Positions 29,312-37,894 of a stretch of DNA of 64,000 bases are shown here, one piece after another (positions within the stretch are counted from its first letter, which is position 1; each line of letters begins with the position of its first letter). The DNA comes from an uncultured Clostridia bacterium. GTDB lineage: Bacteria > Bacillota > Clostridia > Christensenellales > Borkfalkiaceae. The notes under the pieces are model-generated. The model was not told where the DNA came from, did not search any database, and saw nothing but the letters and a program-made list of their open reading frames with translations. The stretch is from assembly GCA_947627955.1 (NCBI GenBank), contig CANQXZ010000001.1, positions 56,477 through 120,476 on the forward strand, read 5' to 3'. The translations under genes and the position numbers were made by a program.

Positions 29312-30739
29312 ATGGAAGGCAAAAAAGTTTTGATCACCGATACGATTTTGCGCGACGCCCACCAATCGCACGCGGCAACGCGCATGAAATTCGAGGAAAT
29401 GGAGCCCATGCTCGAACTTCTCGACAATATAGGCTACTATTCGCTCGAAGCGTGGGGGGGCGCAACGTTCGACGCCTGCCTCAGATTTTTGAACGAGGAC
29501 CCGTGGGATAGGTTGCGCAATCTGAAAAAGCACCTCAAAAAGACGCCTATACAGATGCTCTTGCGCGGACAGAACTTGCTCGGTTACAGGCACTATGCCG
29601 ACGACGTCGTCGAAAAATTCGTGGCAAAATCCATTGAAAACGGAGTGGGGGTCATACGTCTTTTCGACGCCCTCAACGACCCGAGGAACCTTGAGGCTTC
29701 CGTAAACGCGATAAAAAAATACGGCAAGGGCGGGAAATGCGTATGCGAATGCGCTATTTCCTACACGACGAGCCCCGTTCACACCACGGAATACTTTGTA
29801 AAACTCGCCAAAACGTTCGAGGACATGGGCGCCGACAATATCTGCATAAAGGATATGGCTAACCTGTTGCTGCCGTTCACCGCATATGAACTCGTCGGCG
29901 AACTGAAGCGTGAACTGCGACCCGAAACCAAGGTGCACATTCACACCCATAACACCACGGGCACGGGCGATATGGTCTACCTCATGGCTATACAGGCGGG
30001 CGCGGACATTGTGGATTGCGCGCTGTCGCCCCTCGGAAACGGCACGTCCAATCCCGCAACCGAGCCGCTCGTAGCCACGCTGAAGGGCACGCCATACGAT
30101 ACGGGAATTGATATTCAGAGCCTGTTGCCTGCCGTTACACACTTCAAAAAAGTTGCGGCGCGCCTCGAAAAGGACGGCATCTTAAACCCCAAGGTGCGCT
30201 CGATAGATATAAACACGCTGATCTACCAGGTTCCCGGCGGAATGCTTTCAAACCTCATGAACCAACTCAAACAGGCGGGCAAAGAGGAGAAGCTCGCAGA
30301 ATGCCTCGCGGAGGTTCCGCAGGTTAGGAAGGACAGCGGTTATCCGCCCCTTGTCACGCCTTCGAGCCAGATAGTTGGAACGCAGGCAGTATGGAACGTG
30401 CTTTTGGGGCGCTATAAGAGCATTACTGCGCAGTTCAAGGACCTTATATTGGGCAAATACGGAGCAGTCCTCGGCGAAAAAGATCCAAAAGTTGTGAAGA
30501 TGTGCACCGAACACGGGGAAGAAATTATAACCTGCCGCCCCGCCGACCTGTTGAAAGACGAGTTTGAGGAGCTGACCCAAAAGGTCAAAGATATGGGATT
30601 TTACACGCAGGAAGAGGACGCGCTCTCATATGCGCTGTTCCCCGAAGTCGCCACCAACTTCTTCAAGTGGAGAAAGGCGAAAGACTTCGGAGTAGACTCC
30701 GATATGGCGGCGAATCCAAATAAAGTATATCCTGTCTGA
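29312..30739 (+). CDS. oadA: Oxaloacetate decarboxylase alpha / pyruvate carboxylase subunit B-type carboxyltransferase
   Basis: 475 residues. HMGL-like TIM-barrel carboxyltransferase acting on oxaloacetate/pyruvate. It opens with ITDTILRDAHQSHAATRM, has the metal-binding HIHTHNTTGTG (two His) and CIKDMANLL (catalytic Lys), then the conserved carboxylase domain. There is no C-terminal biotinyl domain, so it needs the separate carrier. It corresponds to the 5S subunit of transcarboxylase. Last gene of the cluster, followed by a GC-rich hairpin. Confidence 0.94.
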   Translation: MEGKKVLITDTILRDAHQSHAATRMKFEEMEPMLELLDNIGYYSLEAWGGATFDACLRFLNEDPWDRLRNLKKHLKKTPIQMLLRGQNLLGYRHYADDVVEKFVAKSIENGVGVIRLFDALNDPRNLEASVNAIKKYGKGGKCVCECAISYTTSPVHTTEYFVKLAKTFEDMGADNICIKDMANLLLPFTAYELVGELKRELRPETKVHIHTHNTTGTGDMVYLMAIQAGADIVDCALSPLGNGTSNPATEPLVATLKGTPYDTGIDIQSLLPAVTHFKKVAARLEKDGILNPKVRSIDINTLIYQVPGGMLSNLMNQLKQAGKEEKLAECLAEVPQVRKDSGYPPLVTPSSQIVGTQAVWNVLLGRYKSITAQFKDLILGKYGAVLGEKDPKVVKMCTEHGEEIITCRPADLLKDEFEELTQKVKDMGFYTQEEDALSYALFPEVATNFFKWRKAKDFGVDSDMAANPNKVYPV

Positions 30740-30746
30740 CATATAG

Positions 30747-30768
30747 CGGCGTGAAATATTTCACGCCG
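30747..30768 (+). terminator. Hairpin after the decarboxylase cluster
   Basis: 10-bp perfect stem (30747-30756 and 30759-30768) just after the oadA stop. The following tail has only a short TTTT, so termination may be partial. Confidence 0.6.
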
Positions 30769-30780
30769 TAAGGTTTTATT

Positions 30781-32010
30781 ATGAAAAAGGTTGCGGTGAT
30801 AGGAGCGGGGGCTTCCGGACTGATGGCGGCATACACTGCGGCATCCAACGGACATTCGGTTACCCTGTTCGAAAAAAACGAAAAGAGCGGCAAAAAGATA
30901 TATATAACGGGAAAGGGCAGGTGCAATTTGACGCACGAATGCGACGAGCGAGAATTCCTTGCAAACGTTGTGTCCAATCCCAAATTCCTCACGGGAGCTA
31001 TTTACAAATTCTCTCCCGAGGCATGCCGCAGGTTCTTTGAAGAGGGTGGGCTCAAACTCAAAACCGAGCGCGGCGCCCGAGTTTTTCCGCAGTCGGACAG
31101 GGCGAGCGACGTAACCAAGTGCCTCGAAAATTACTGCAAAAAAGTAGGCGTCGAATTCAAATTCAACGAAAAAGTACTCAAATTGGACATAATGCAAAGT
31201 ACTATGTCTGGCATAATAACCGAAAAGGGCAGGTATGGTTTCGACTGCGCGATAGTCTGCACGGGAGGGAAGAGCTATCCTTTGACGGGGTCGACGGGGG
31301 ACGGATACGGTTTCGCCCGGGAGGCAGGGCACAATATTGTTCCGCTGCGTCAGGGGCTTTGCGGGCTGGAACTTAAAGGCAGATATTTTGCCGATCTTCA
31401 GGGTCTGTCGCTGAAAAACGTATCCCTTACCGTGAAATACCGCAATAAGGTATTGAAGAGCTTTTTCGGCGAAATGCTCTTCACGCATTACGGCGTATCG
31501 GGTCCTATGGTCCTGTCGGCGTCAAGCCTTATCAACCGTCTCGATTTTGGCGATGTTTCGCTTATTCTTGACTTTAAACCGGCGCTTTCGCCCGAAACGC
31601 TCGACAGCCGTATTTTGCGCGATTTTTCGGCGAATCCGAATAAAAATATTTCAAATTGCCTCAAAGAACTGCTCCCTGTGGCTGTGATACCCGAAATCCT
31701 TTCAAGGAGCGGCATAGACGGCGAAAAGAAGGTCAACTGCGTCACCAAAGAAGAGCGGCGCGCTCTGTTGACAACAATAAAAAATTTTGATATGATTGTC
31801 TCATCTCTCCGCGGGTTCGACGAAGCTATCGTCACCTGCGGCGGGGTGGACGTAAAAGAGATCGATCCCGTTACCATGGAGAGCAAACTCGTGAAAGGGC
31901 TGTATTTTTGCGGCGAAGTCCTCGACGTAGACGCATTTACGGGCGGATTCAACCTGCAAATCGCCTTTTCCACGGGGTTTGCGGCGGGTAACGGCATAGG
32001 TGAAGCATGA
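30781..32010 (+). CDS. FAD-dependent oxidoreductase, HI0933/BaiN family
   Basis: 409-residue flavoprotein. The dinucleotide motif is VIGAGASGLMAAYTAASNG, then GKKIYITGKGRCNLTH (family signature) and the C-terminal FAD motif YFCGEVLDVDAFTGGFNLQ. Members are often found just upstream of cmk and ispH in Clostridia, but the cellular role is uncertain. Codons 140-146 (STMSGII) are encoded by copy 3 of the dispersed element. It overlaps the next gene by 4 bp. Confidence 0.88.
   Translation: MKKVAVIGAGASGLMAAYTAASNGHSVTLFEKNEKSGKKIYITGKGRCNLTHECDEREFLANVVSNPKFLTGAIYKFSPEACRRFFEEGGLKLKTERGARVFPQSDRASDVTKCLENYCKKVGVEFKFNEKVLKLDIMQSTMSGIITEKGRYGFDCAIVCTGGKSYPLTGSTGDGYGFAREAGHNIVPLRQGLCGLELKGRYFADLQGLSLKNVSLTVKYRNKVLKSFFGEMLFTHYGVSGPMVLSASSLINRLDFGDVSLILDFKPALSPETLDSRILRDFSANPNKNISNCLKELLPVAVIPEILSRSGIDGEKKVNCVTKEERRALLTTIKNFDMIVSSLRGFDEAIVTCGGVDVKEIDPVTMESKLVKGLYFCGEVLDVDAFTGGFNLQIAFSTGFAAGNGIGEA
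31198..31216 (+). repeat. Dispersed 19-bp element, copy 3 (inside the flavoprotein gene)
   Basis: AGTACTATGTCTGGCATAA, read in frame as Ser-Thr-Met-Ser-Gly-Ile, the same frame as the copies in miaA and murB. Confidence 0.7.
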
Positions 32011-33011
32011 AAGCTATAAGAGGAGCGACAACGGTAGAGCGCGATTCTCCCGAATTCATTAAAAAAGCGGTGGGGGAATTGCTCGCAGAAATCGGGCGCA
32101 AAAATAATCTTCTGAGCGACGATATCGTGTGCGCAATATTTTCGAGCACGTCGGATATCCGCTCTTATTATCCCGCAAAAGCCGCGCGCGAAGCGGGTTT
32201 TTACAGGTGTCCGCTGTTTTCCGCATTAGAACCCCCGATAAAGGGTTCTCTTGCAAGGTGTATCCGCGTGCTCATTCTCGCGGAATGCGACTCCGCGGTC
32301 CACGTCTATATGAACGAGGCGGTGGCGCTTAGGGGCGACATCGCTGCAAGGTTCAATATTGCCATAGACGGACCCGCCGGCAGCGGTAAGAGCACGGTCG
32401 CCGACATTCTCGCTAAAAGGTTCGGGGTGTTGCACCTCGACACGGGAGCCATGTACAGGGCTTGCGCATTGAAATGCATCCGTGACGGCGTTTCCGTAAA
32501 CGACGAAAGCGCAGTTGCGGCGATGGTCGAAAATATCGATCTGAAGATAGAGTATGCCGGCGGAGCCCAAAAGACCGTTCTCGACGGCAAAGACGTCTCC
32601 GCAGGTATAAGAAGATCGGATGTCTCAATGGCGGCTTCCTTGGTCTCCACATACGGCGCGGTGAGGGAAAAGATGGTCGCGCTGCAGAGGCAGTTCGCCG
32701 CGGAAAACTCCTGCATTCTCGACGGCAGGGATATCGGCACAAACGTTTTGCCGGACGCGCGCTTTAAATTTTTCCTTACAGCCTCGCCCGAAGTGAGGGC
32801 TCAGCGGCGGTGGAAAGAGGATTACGCCAAGGGATCGAAGGAACCGTACAGACAAATATTGGAGGACATGAAAAGGCGCGACATGCAGGACAGCACACGT
32901 GCGATAGCGCCCCTGAAAGCCGCCGCTGACGCCATAGTCCTCGATACTTCTAATATGAATATCGACGAAGTGGTTTCAATTATGGAAAGAAGGATACAGG
33001 AAAAGATTTAA
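32007..33011 (+). CDS. cmk: Chorismate mutase (AroH type) fused to cytidylate kinase
   Basis: 334 residues. Residues 1 to about 113 match the monofunctional AroH chorismate mutase: MKAIRGATTVERDS, YYPAKAAREAG, ALEPPIKGSLARCIRV and HVYMNEAVALRGDI. The likely active-site residues are kept: Arg5, Arg61, Glu75, Arg87 and Tyr101. With no linker, residues from about 114 form a full CMP kinase: IAIDGPAGSGKST (P-loop), LDTGAMYRA, LDGRDIGTNVLPDA and RDMQDSTRAIAPL. One protein would thus join prephenate synthesis and pyrimidine nucleotide phosphorylation. The gene overlaps the flavoprotein gene by 4 bp and plsC by 1 bp. Confidence 0.93.
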   Translation: MKAIRGATTVERDSPEFIKKAVGELLAEIGRKNNLLSDDIVCAIFSSTSDIRSYYPAKAAREAGFYRCPLFSALEPPIKGSLARCIRVLILAECDSAVHVYMNEAVALRGDIAARFNIAIDGPAGSGKSTVADILAKRFGVLHLDTGAMYRACALKCIRDGVSVNDESAVAAMVENIDLKIEYAGGAQKTVLDGKDVSAGIRRSDVSMAASLVSTYGAVREKMVALQRQFAAENSCILDGRDIGTNVLPDARFKFFLTASPEVRAQRRWKEDYAKGSKEPYRQILEDMKRRDMQDSTRAIAPLKAAADAIVLDTSNMNIDEVVSIMERRIQEKI

Positions 33012-33706
33012 TGAGCAAAAAGGATAAAAATGCCGAAAAAGCGGCAAAAAAGAGCGAAGATCCCAAAAGGCTTGACAAATGGTTCAGGTTCATGCGCAGG
33101 TTCTACGGCATATGCATGCGCCCTGCGCTCCACTTCAAAAAGCTCGGTCACACCGAAAAGTTCAACGACCGCGCATATATTTACGTGGGCAACCATAAGA
33201 GCGTACTCGACGTAGTGCCCGTGGCGATTAGCCTCGACAAGCCCGTACATTTCATGGCAAAAAAGGAACTCACCGAAAAGCGTTTGGGCAGGTGGTTCAC
33301 CAAAAAGTGCGAGTGCATAATCGTGAACAGGGACGGCAGCGACGTGCGCGCCCTCATGCTCGCAATGAAGTATTTAAAAAACGGGGAATCGGTGTGCGTT
33401 TTCCCCGAAGGCACGCGCAATAAGACGGACGAGATATTTCTGCCTTTCAAGAGCGGAGCCGCAGCTCTCGCCATAAAGACCAAGACCCCCATAATCTTTA
33501 TGATGCAGTACAGAAAGATCAAGCTCTTTAAGAGGAACTACGTCTTTTACAGCGAGCCCTTTGAGCTCAGCGAGTTCTACGACAAGCGGCTTACCGAAGA
33601 GGAAGTCGCCGCCGCCGACGAGCTCCTCAGATCGAAGATGCTCGAACTGTATATGGCGCTCGGGGAGATGCTTGAAAGCGGAAAGAAGGGGAAAGCGAAA
33701 AAATAA
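33011..33706 (+). CDS. plsC: 1-acyl-sn-glycerol-3-phosphate acyltransferase
   Basis: 231 residues. Makes phosphatidic acid from lysophosphatidic acid at the membrane. The HX4D motif is NHKSVLD and the glycerophosphate-binding motif is FPEGTR. The N terminus is very Lys-rich (KKDKNAEKAAKKSED). The start overlaps the cmk stop by one base and the stop overlaps ispH by one base. The order cmk-plsC-ispH/rpsA is common in Clostridia. Confidence 0.93.
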   Translation: MSKKDKNAEKAAKKSEDPKRLDKWFRFMRRFYGICMRPALHFKKLGHTEKFNDRAYIYVGNHKSVLDVVPVAISLDKPVHFMAKKELTEKRLGRWFTKKCECIIVNRDGSDVRALMLAMKYLKNGESVCVFPEGTRNKTDEIFLPFKSGAAALAIKTKTPIIFMMQYRKIKLFKRNYVFYSEPFELSEFYDKRLTEEEVAAADELLRSKMLELYMALGEMLESGKKGKAKK

Positions 33707-35805
33707 TGCAGATAACCGTGGCGAAAAACAGCGGCTTCTGCGTGGGCGTACGCAAGGCGGTCGACACCGCTATGTCGCTCGGCGGCGAAAACGCGTATGT
33801 CCTCGGCGAGCTCATCCACAACCCAGAAGTCGTCAGAGAATTGACCGAAAAGGGCATAAAGACGGTTGAAAGTTTAGACGAGGTGCCGTACGGCGCAACG
33901 CTTCTTTTCCGCTCGCACGGCGTGCCCGAAAGTTATTACGCGCTCTGCGCCGAAAAAAATATCCGCGTCGTGGATTGCACGTGCGCGTTTGTCAGGCGCA
34001 CGCAGAAGATAGTAAAGGAAGAGAGCGAAAAGGGGCGCAAGGTCATAATCGTGGGCGAGGCGGGCCATCCCGAGGTCACAGGGCTCTGCGGCTGGTGCAA
34101 GGGGGAGGCTGCCGTCTGGAACTCTGCGGACGCCGTGCCGGACGATATAGCAGATAAAGATGTGTCCATAGTCTGCCAAACCACGTTTTCAGCCGAAAAA
34201 TTTGAAAAAATAATAAAAAATATTAAAAAAGTTTGTGAAAAAACAGTTGCTGTTTTCGATACAATTTGTTATACTACTATGGAACGGCAAAACGAAGTGA
34301 GGGAACTCTCTTCACGGTGCGAAGCGGTCATAGTGATAGGCGGGCTCAACAGCAGCAACACCAACAAACTTTACGAGATCGCGCGCGAACGCTGTGAACA
34401 CGTGTTCAGGCTTGCTTCCGCAGCCATGCTCGATTTATCGGCAATAAGAAATTTTAAAAGTGTAGGTATTGTTTCGGGGGCATCCACCCCGAATGCGCAA
34501 ACCCGGGAGGTTCTCTTAAAGATGGAAGAAAACACAGAAGTTAAGGCAACTAACGCAATGGACGAGGTAGTTGCTAAAATTGACAGCGAGTCGAAGTTCA
34601 AAAAGGGTCAGACCGTCATGGCGACTATATCGCAAGCCACGGACGACGGATTGCAGATCCTTTTGCCCTTCTCCAAGAAGGAGGTCGCTTTGAGTAAGGA
34701 CGAGCTGGACTGCGAAAATTACAGCGCAGCCGACTACGTCGACAAGATAGGCGATACGATCGAGTTGCTTGTCGTAGAGCTCAAACCCAGCCTTAAACTT
34801 TCCCAGAAAATGATAAAGCTCATGCAGCAGGAAGAAGCTCTGAGCGCCGAGATAGAATCCGGCAAAGAGTTTGATGTCGATTGCACGGGCTTTAACAAGG
34901 GTGGTTTGGTTGCTCAGCTCGGAACTTATTCCGTCTTTGTTCCCGCAAAGGAGATCCGTCCCGGATTCGTAAAAGACCTTTCGAAGTACGTTGGCAAGAA
35001 GTTGAGGCTCCGCGCGCTTGAAATAAAGAAGACGGGGAGAAAGGAGATAATAGCTTCCCAGCGCGTCATCATTCAGGAAGAGCGCGACGCAAAAGAGGCG
35101 GCAAAGAAAGCCAAAGAGGAAGAGTTCTTCGCCAATATCGCAGTGGGCGACGTTGTGGAAGGCAGAGTAGAAAGGGTAACGGCTTTCGGAGCGTTCGTAT
35201 CCGTGAACGGTTTCGACTGCCTCGCGCATATCTCAGATCTGTCGTGGACGGGCGTAAGCAGCGTTACCGACGTATTGGAGATCGGCAAGGTATATGAATT
35301 CAAGGTCCTCAAAGTGGACGAAGAGGGCAAAAAGGTTTCGATAGGCTATAAGCAGCTTCAGCCCCAGCCCTGGGATCTCGTCGCCGAAAAATATGCGGTC
35401 GGCGAAGTTATCCACGGCAAAGTGGTGAGGATCGTTCCCTTCGGCGCGTTCGTCGAAGTCGAAAAGGGAATTGACGGGCTTGTCCACGTATCCCAGATAA
35501 GCAACGAAAGGATAGAAACTCCCGCGAGCGTTTTGAACGTCGGCGACGAAGTTGACGCAAAGATCGTGGCTATCGACCCCGTAGCGAGAAAGATGAATCT
35601 CTCCATAAAGGCTTTGCTCCCCGAAAGCGAGAGGAGAAAGCCGAGAAGATCTTCCGAGGACGGCGACGAAAAGCCCGAAAGGCATTCGCGCGCGCCGAGA
35701 AGGAACAACGACGAGGAGTATTCCGACTGGTCTGACGACAACAGCGGTTCCGTCGGGACGTCTCTTGCGGACGTGCTCGCAAACGCTCAAAAGAACAATA
35801 AATAA
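33706..35805 (+). CDS. ispH: IspH (HMB-PP reductase) fused to ribosomal protein S1
   Basis: 699 residues. Residues 1 to about 280 are IspH, the last enzyme of the MEP isoprenoid pathway; its Fe-S cysteines are in NSGFCVGVRKA, VVDCTCAF and DTICYTTMERQNE. From about residue 295 there are four S1 RNA-binding domains, the last two close to consensus (GRVERVTAFGAFVSV and GKVVRIVPFGAFVEV). A charged Arg/Glu/Asp tail ends the protein. This fusion is well known in Clostridia and is not new. A strong terminator follows. Confidence 0.96.
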   Translation: MQITVAKNSGFCVGVRKAVDTAMSLGGENAYVLGELIHNPEVVRELTEKGIKTVESLDEVPYGATLLFRSHGVPESYYALCAEKNIRVVDCTCAFVRRTQKIVKEESEKGRKVIIVGEAGHPEVTGLCGWCKGEAAVWNSADAVPDDIADKDVSIVCQTTFSAEKFEKIIKNIKKVCEKTVAVFDTICYTTMERQNEVRELSSRCEAVIVIGGLNSSNTNKLYEIARERCEHVFRLASAAMLDLSAIRNFKSVGIVSGASTPNAQTREVLLKMEENTEVKATNAMDEVVAKIDSESKFKKGQTVMATISQATDDGLQILLPFSKKEVALSKDELDCENYSAADYVDKIGDTIELLVVELKPSLKLSQKMIKLMQQEEALSAEIESGKEFDVDCTGFNKGGLVAQLGTYSVFVPAKEIRPGFVKDLSKYVGKKLRLRALEIKKTGRKEIIASQRVIIQEERDAKEAAKKAKEEEFFANIAVGDVVEGRVERVTAFGAFVSVNGFDCLAHISDLSWTGVSSVTDVLEIGKVYEFKVLKVDEEGKKVSIGYKQLQPQPWDLVAEKYAVGEVIHGKVVRIVPFGAFVEVEKGIDGLVHVSQISNERIETPASVLNVGDEVDAKIVAIDPVARKMNLSIKALLPESERRKPRRSSEDGDEKPERHSRAPRRNNDEEYSDWSDDNSGSVGTSLADVLANAQKNNK

Positions 35806-35813
35806 CCATTAGC

Positions 35814-35848
35814 TCCGCCGCACGGCATATGTGCGGCGGACTTTTTTT
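35814..35848 (+). terminator. Terminator after ispH-rpsA
   Basis: 10-bp GC-rich stem (35814-35823 and 35831-35840), 7-nt loop, then CTTTTTTT. Confidence 0.92.
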
Positions 35849-35937
35849 GTCATTTGGCGCTTTATCGCGGAAAATCAGGTTTAACCGTGCCCCATACGGG
35901 TTATTAAAAAAGTGTTACAAAAAACGGAGGCATATAT

Positions 35938-37764
35938 ATGCAAAAGCAGGGCGACATAAAAATTTCAAGCGAAAACATGATGCCGATCATAAAAAAATGG
36001 CTGTATTCCGATAAGGATATTTTCTTAAGGGAGATAGTCGCCAACGGCATCGACGCTATCACTAAGTACAACAAACTCGTATCCATGGGCGAGGCGCAGG
36101 CTGACGAAAACGGCTATTTCGTCAAAATATCCGTGGACAAAAAGGCAAAGACGCTGTCCGTGGAGGACAACGGAATAGGTATGACAGCCGACGAGGTGGA
36201 AAATTACATTACCCGCATAGCCTTTTCCGGGGCTTCGGATTTCCTCGAAAAATACGAAAAAGCGGGCGGCGACGGGATCATAGGACATTTCGGGCTTGGA
36301 TTTTATTCGGCGTATATGGTCTCGGAAAACGTTGAAATAGAGACAAAGTCGTATAAAGACGAACCCGCCGTACATTGGGAATCGGACGGGAATTCCACTT
36401 ACACGATGTCCGATTGCGCAAGGGATTCGCGCGGTACGAAAGTCATAATGCATATCGCCGCGGAGGAAAAGGAATTCCTCGACGAAAACAACATCAAAAA
36501 CCTCATACGCAAGTACTGCTCCTTTATGCCGTACAACGTATACCTCAACTTTAAGGGCGACGGGAAGGACGAGCCCCTCAACACGACTACTCCGCTGTAT
36601 GCCAAACTGCCCAAGGACTGCACGGACGAGGAGTACAAAAAGTTCTACACGGATACGTTCATGGACTACAACGACCCCATATTCAGAGTTCACCTGAATA
36701 TGGACTATCCTTTCAAGCTCAAGGGCATTCTGTATTTCCCCAAAGTCAGAAATAAGCTTGAACTCGAACGCGGAAAGGTTAAGCTGTACTGCAACCAGGT
36801 GTTTATCGCAGACAACATAAAGGAAGTCATTCCCGAATTCCTCATGCTGCTGAACGGCGTTATTGACTGCCCCGATATTCCGCTGAACGTCTCGCGCAGT
36901 TTCCTGCAAAACGACAGGCAGGTGCAGAAGATAAGCAAGCATATAACCAAAAAGGTGGCAGATAAACTTATCGAGCTCTTCAAAAAGGACAGGGAAAAAT
37001 ACGAAAGTTGCTGGGAGGACATAGCCAACTTCATAAAATTCGGCTGTATCAAGGACAACGATTTCTATGAAAAGGTAAAGGACATAATAATCTACAAGGA
37101 CATAAACGGAAAGTTCACGAGCATATCCGAACTTCTTCCCGCGGAAGAAGAAGCAAAGGAAGGGGAAACCAAGGAGGAGAACAAGGAGACAAAGCCCAAG
37201 ACTATATATTACGTTTCCGACGAACAGCAGCAGGCGCGCTATATAAAGCTGTTCAAGGACGAGGGGCTCACGGCGATATGCTGCGATAACTTTATCGACC
37301 CCCATTTCCTCAGCTTTATCGAATACAAAGCCCCCGACAAGATAAAATTCACCCGTATCGACTCCGACATAGACGGCGCGTTAAAGGCGCAGGACAGCGG
37401 CGAGGACAGCGTGATCGCGGATATCTTCAAAAATGCCCTCAACAACGATAAGCTCACCGTAAAGACCGAAAAACTGAAAAACGCAGACGTTCCCGCCGTT
37501 ATCGTCGTGGACGAATACATGCGCAGATACAGTGAAATGGGACAGTATTACGGCATGAGCGAGGGCGAACTCAACAAGACCATAGTCGTAAACACCGCTT
37601 GTCCCGTCATTGAAAAGATAAAGGAACTCGACGAGGAAAAGCAGAAATTCGTTGCGAATTACGTTTATTCGCTTGCCCTCGCCTCGTTCAAAAAGCTCAC
37701 GCCTGAGGAGCTTGAAAAGTTCCTTAAAGACAATATGAAACTTCTTGATTTTTATGTAGGTTGA
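35938..37764 (+). CDS. htpG: Chaperone HtpG (Hsp90)
   Basis: 608 residues. GHKL ATPase fold at the N terminus with FLREIVANGIDAI (the usual Asn-Ser-x-Asp-Ala motif reads NGIDAI), DNGIGMT and GHFGLGFYSAYMV. Middle domain: FPKVRNKLELERGKVKLY and CPDIPLNVSRSFLQ. GGAGG lies 8 nt before the ATG. An imperfect palindrome (TAACCGT...ACGGGTTA, about 35882-35903) upstream could be an operator, but no CIRCE is present. Transcribed alone, with a terminator on each side. Confidence 0.95.
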   Translation: MQKQGDIKISSENMMPIIKKWLYSDKDIFLREIVANGIDAITKYNKLVSMGEAQADENGYFVKISVDKKAKTLSVEDNGIGMTADEVENYITRIAFSGASDFLEKYEKAGGDGIIGHFGLGFYSAYMVSENVEIETKSYKDEPAVHWESDGNSTYTMSDCARDSRGTKVIMHIAAEEKEFLDENNIKNLIRKYCSFMPYNVYLNFKGDGKDEPLNTTTPLYAKLPKDCTDEEYKKFYTDTFMDYNDPIFRVHLNMDYPFKLKGILYFPKVRNKLELERGKVKLYCNQVFIADNIKEVIPEFLMLLNGVIDCPDIPLNVSRSFLQNDRQVQKISKHITKKVADKLIELFKKDREKYESCWEDIANFIKFGCIKDNDFYEKVKDIIIYKDINGKFTSISELLPAEEEAKEGETKEENKETKPKTIYYVSDEQQQARYIKLFKDEGLTAICCDNFIDPHFLSFIEYKAPDKIKFTRIDSDIDGALKAQDSGEDSVIADIFKNALNNDKLTVKTEKLKNADVPAVIVVDEYMRRYSEMGQYYGMSEGELNKTIVVNTACPVIEKIKELDEEKQKFVANYVYSLALASFKKLTPEELEKFLKDNMKLLDFYVG

Positions 37765-37776
37765 TTTATTCGGCGA

Positions 37777-37812
37777 ATTGTCCGCAGAGAACTCTCTGCG
37801 GACAATTTTTTT
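37777..37812 (+). terminator. Terminator of htpG
   Basis: Inverted repeat ATTGTCCGCAGAGA / TCTCTGCGGACAAT (37777-37790 and 37793-37806) followed by TTTTTT. Confidence 0.9.
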
Positions 37813-37843
37813 GCAATTTAATGCAATTTTTTTTAATTCTGTC

Positions 37844-37872
37844 TTGAAATATCTATTGTAATATGGTAAAAT
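37844..37872 (+). promoter_or_regulatory. Promoter of the glg operon
   Basis: TTGAAA (37844-37849), 17-bp spacer, TAAAAT (37867-37872), then a GTAGGG ribosome site before the glgB ATG. Confidence 0.75.
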
Positions 37873-37894
37873 ATATTAGGTGTGGTAGGGCATT

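Noticed and set aside
30734..30745. Possible sixth copy of the dispersed element at the end of oadA
   Set aside because: Only the GTCTGACATA half matches; the GTACT part is missing, so it was not counted.
33706..35805. IspH-S1 fusion as a novelty
   Set aside because: This fusion is well known in Clostridia and is listed only as a feature.
35882..35903. Imperfect palindrome upstream of htpG as a heat-shock operator
   Set aside because: It has a bulge and matches neither CIRCE nor CtsR sites; too weak to call as a separate feature.
36025..37305. 426-codon antisense frame within htpG
   Set aside because: Fully inside an intact Hsp90 gene, with no ribosome site and no recognisable domain.
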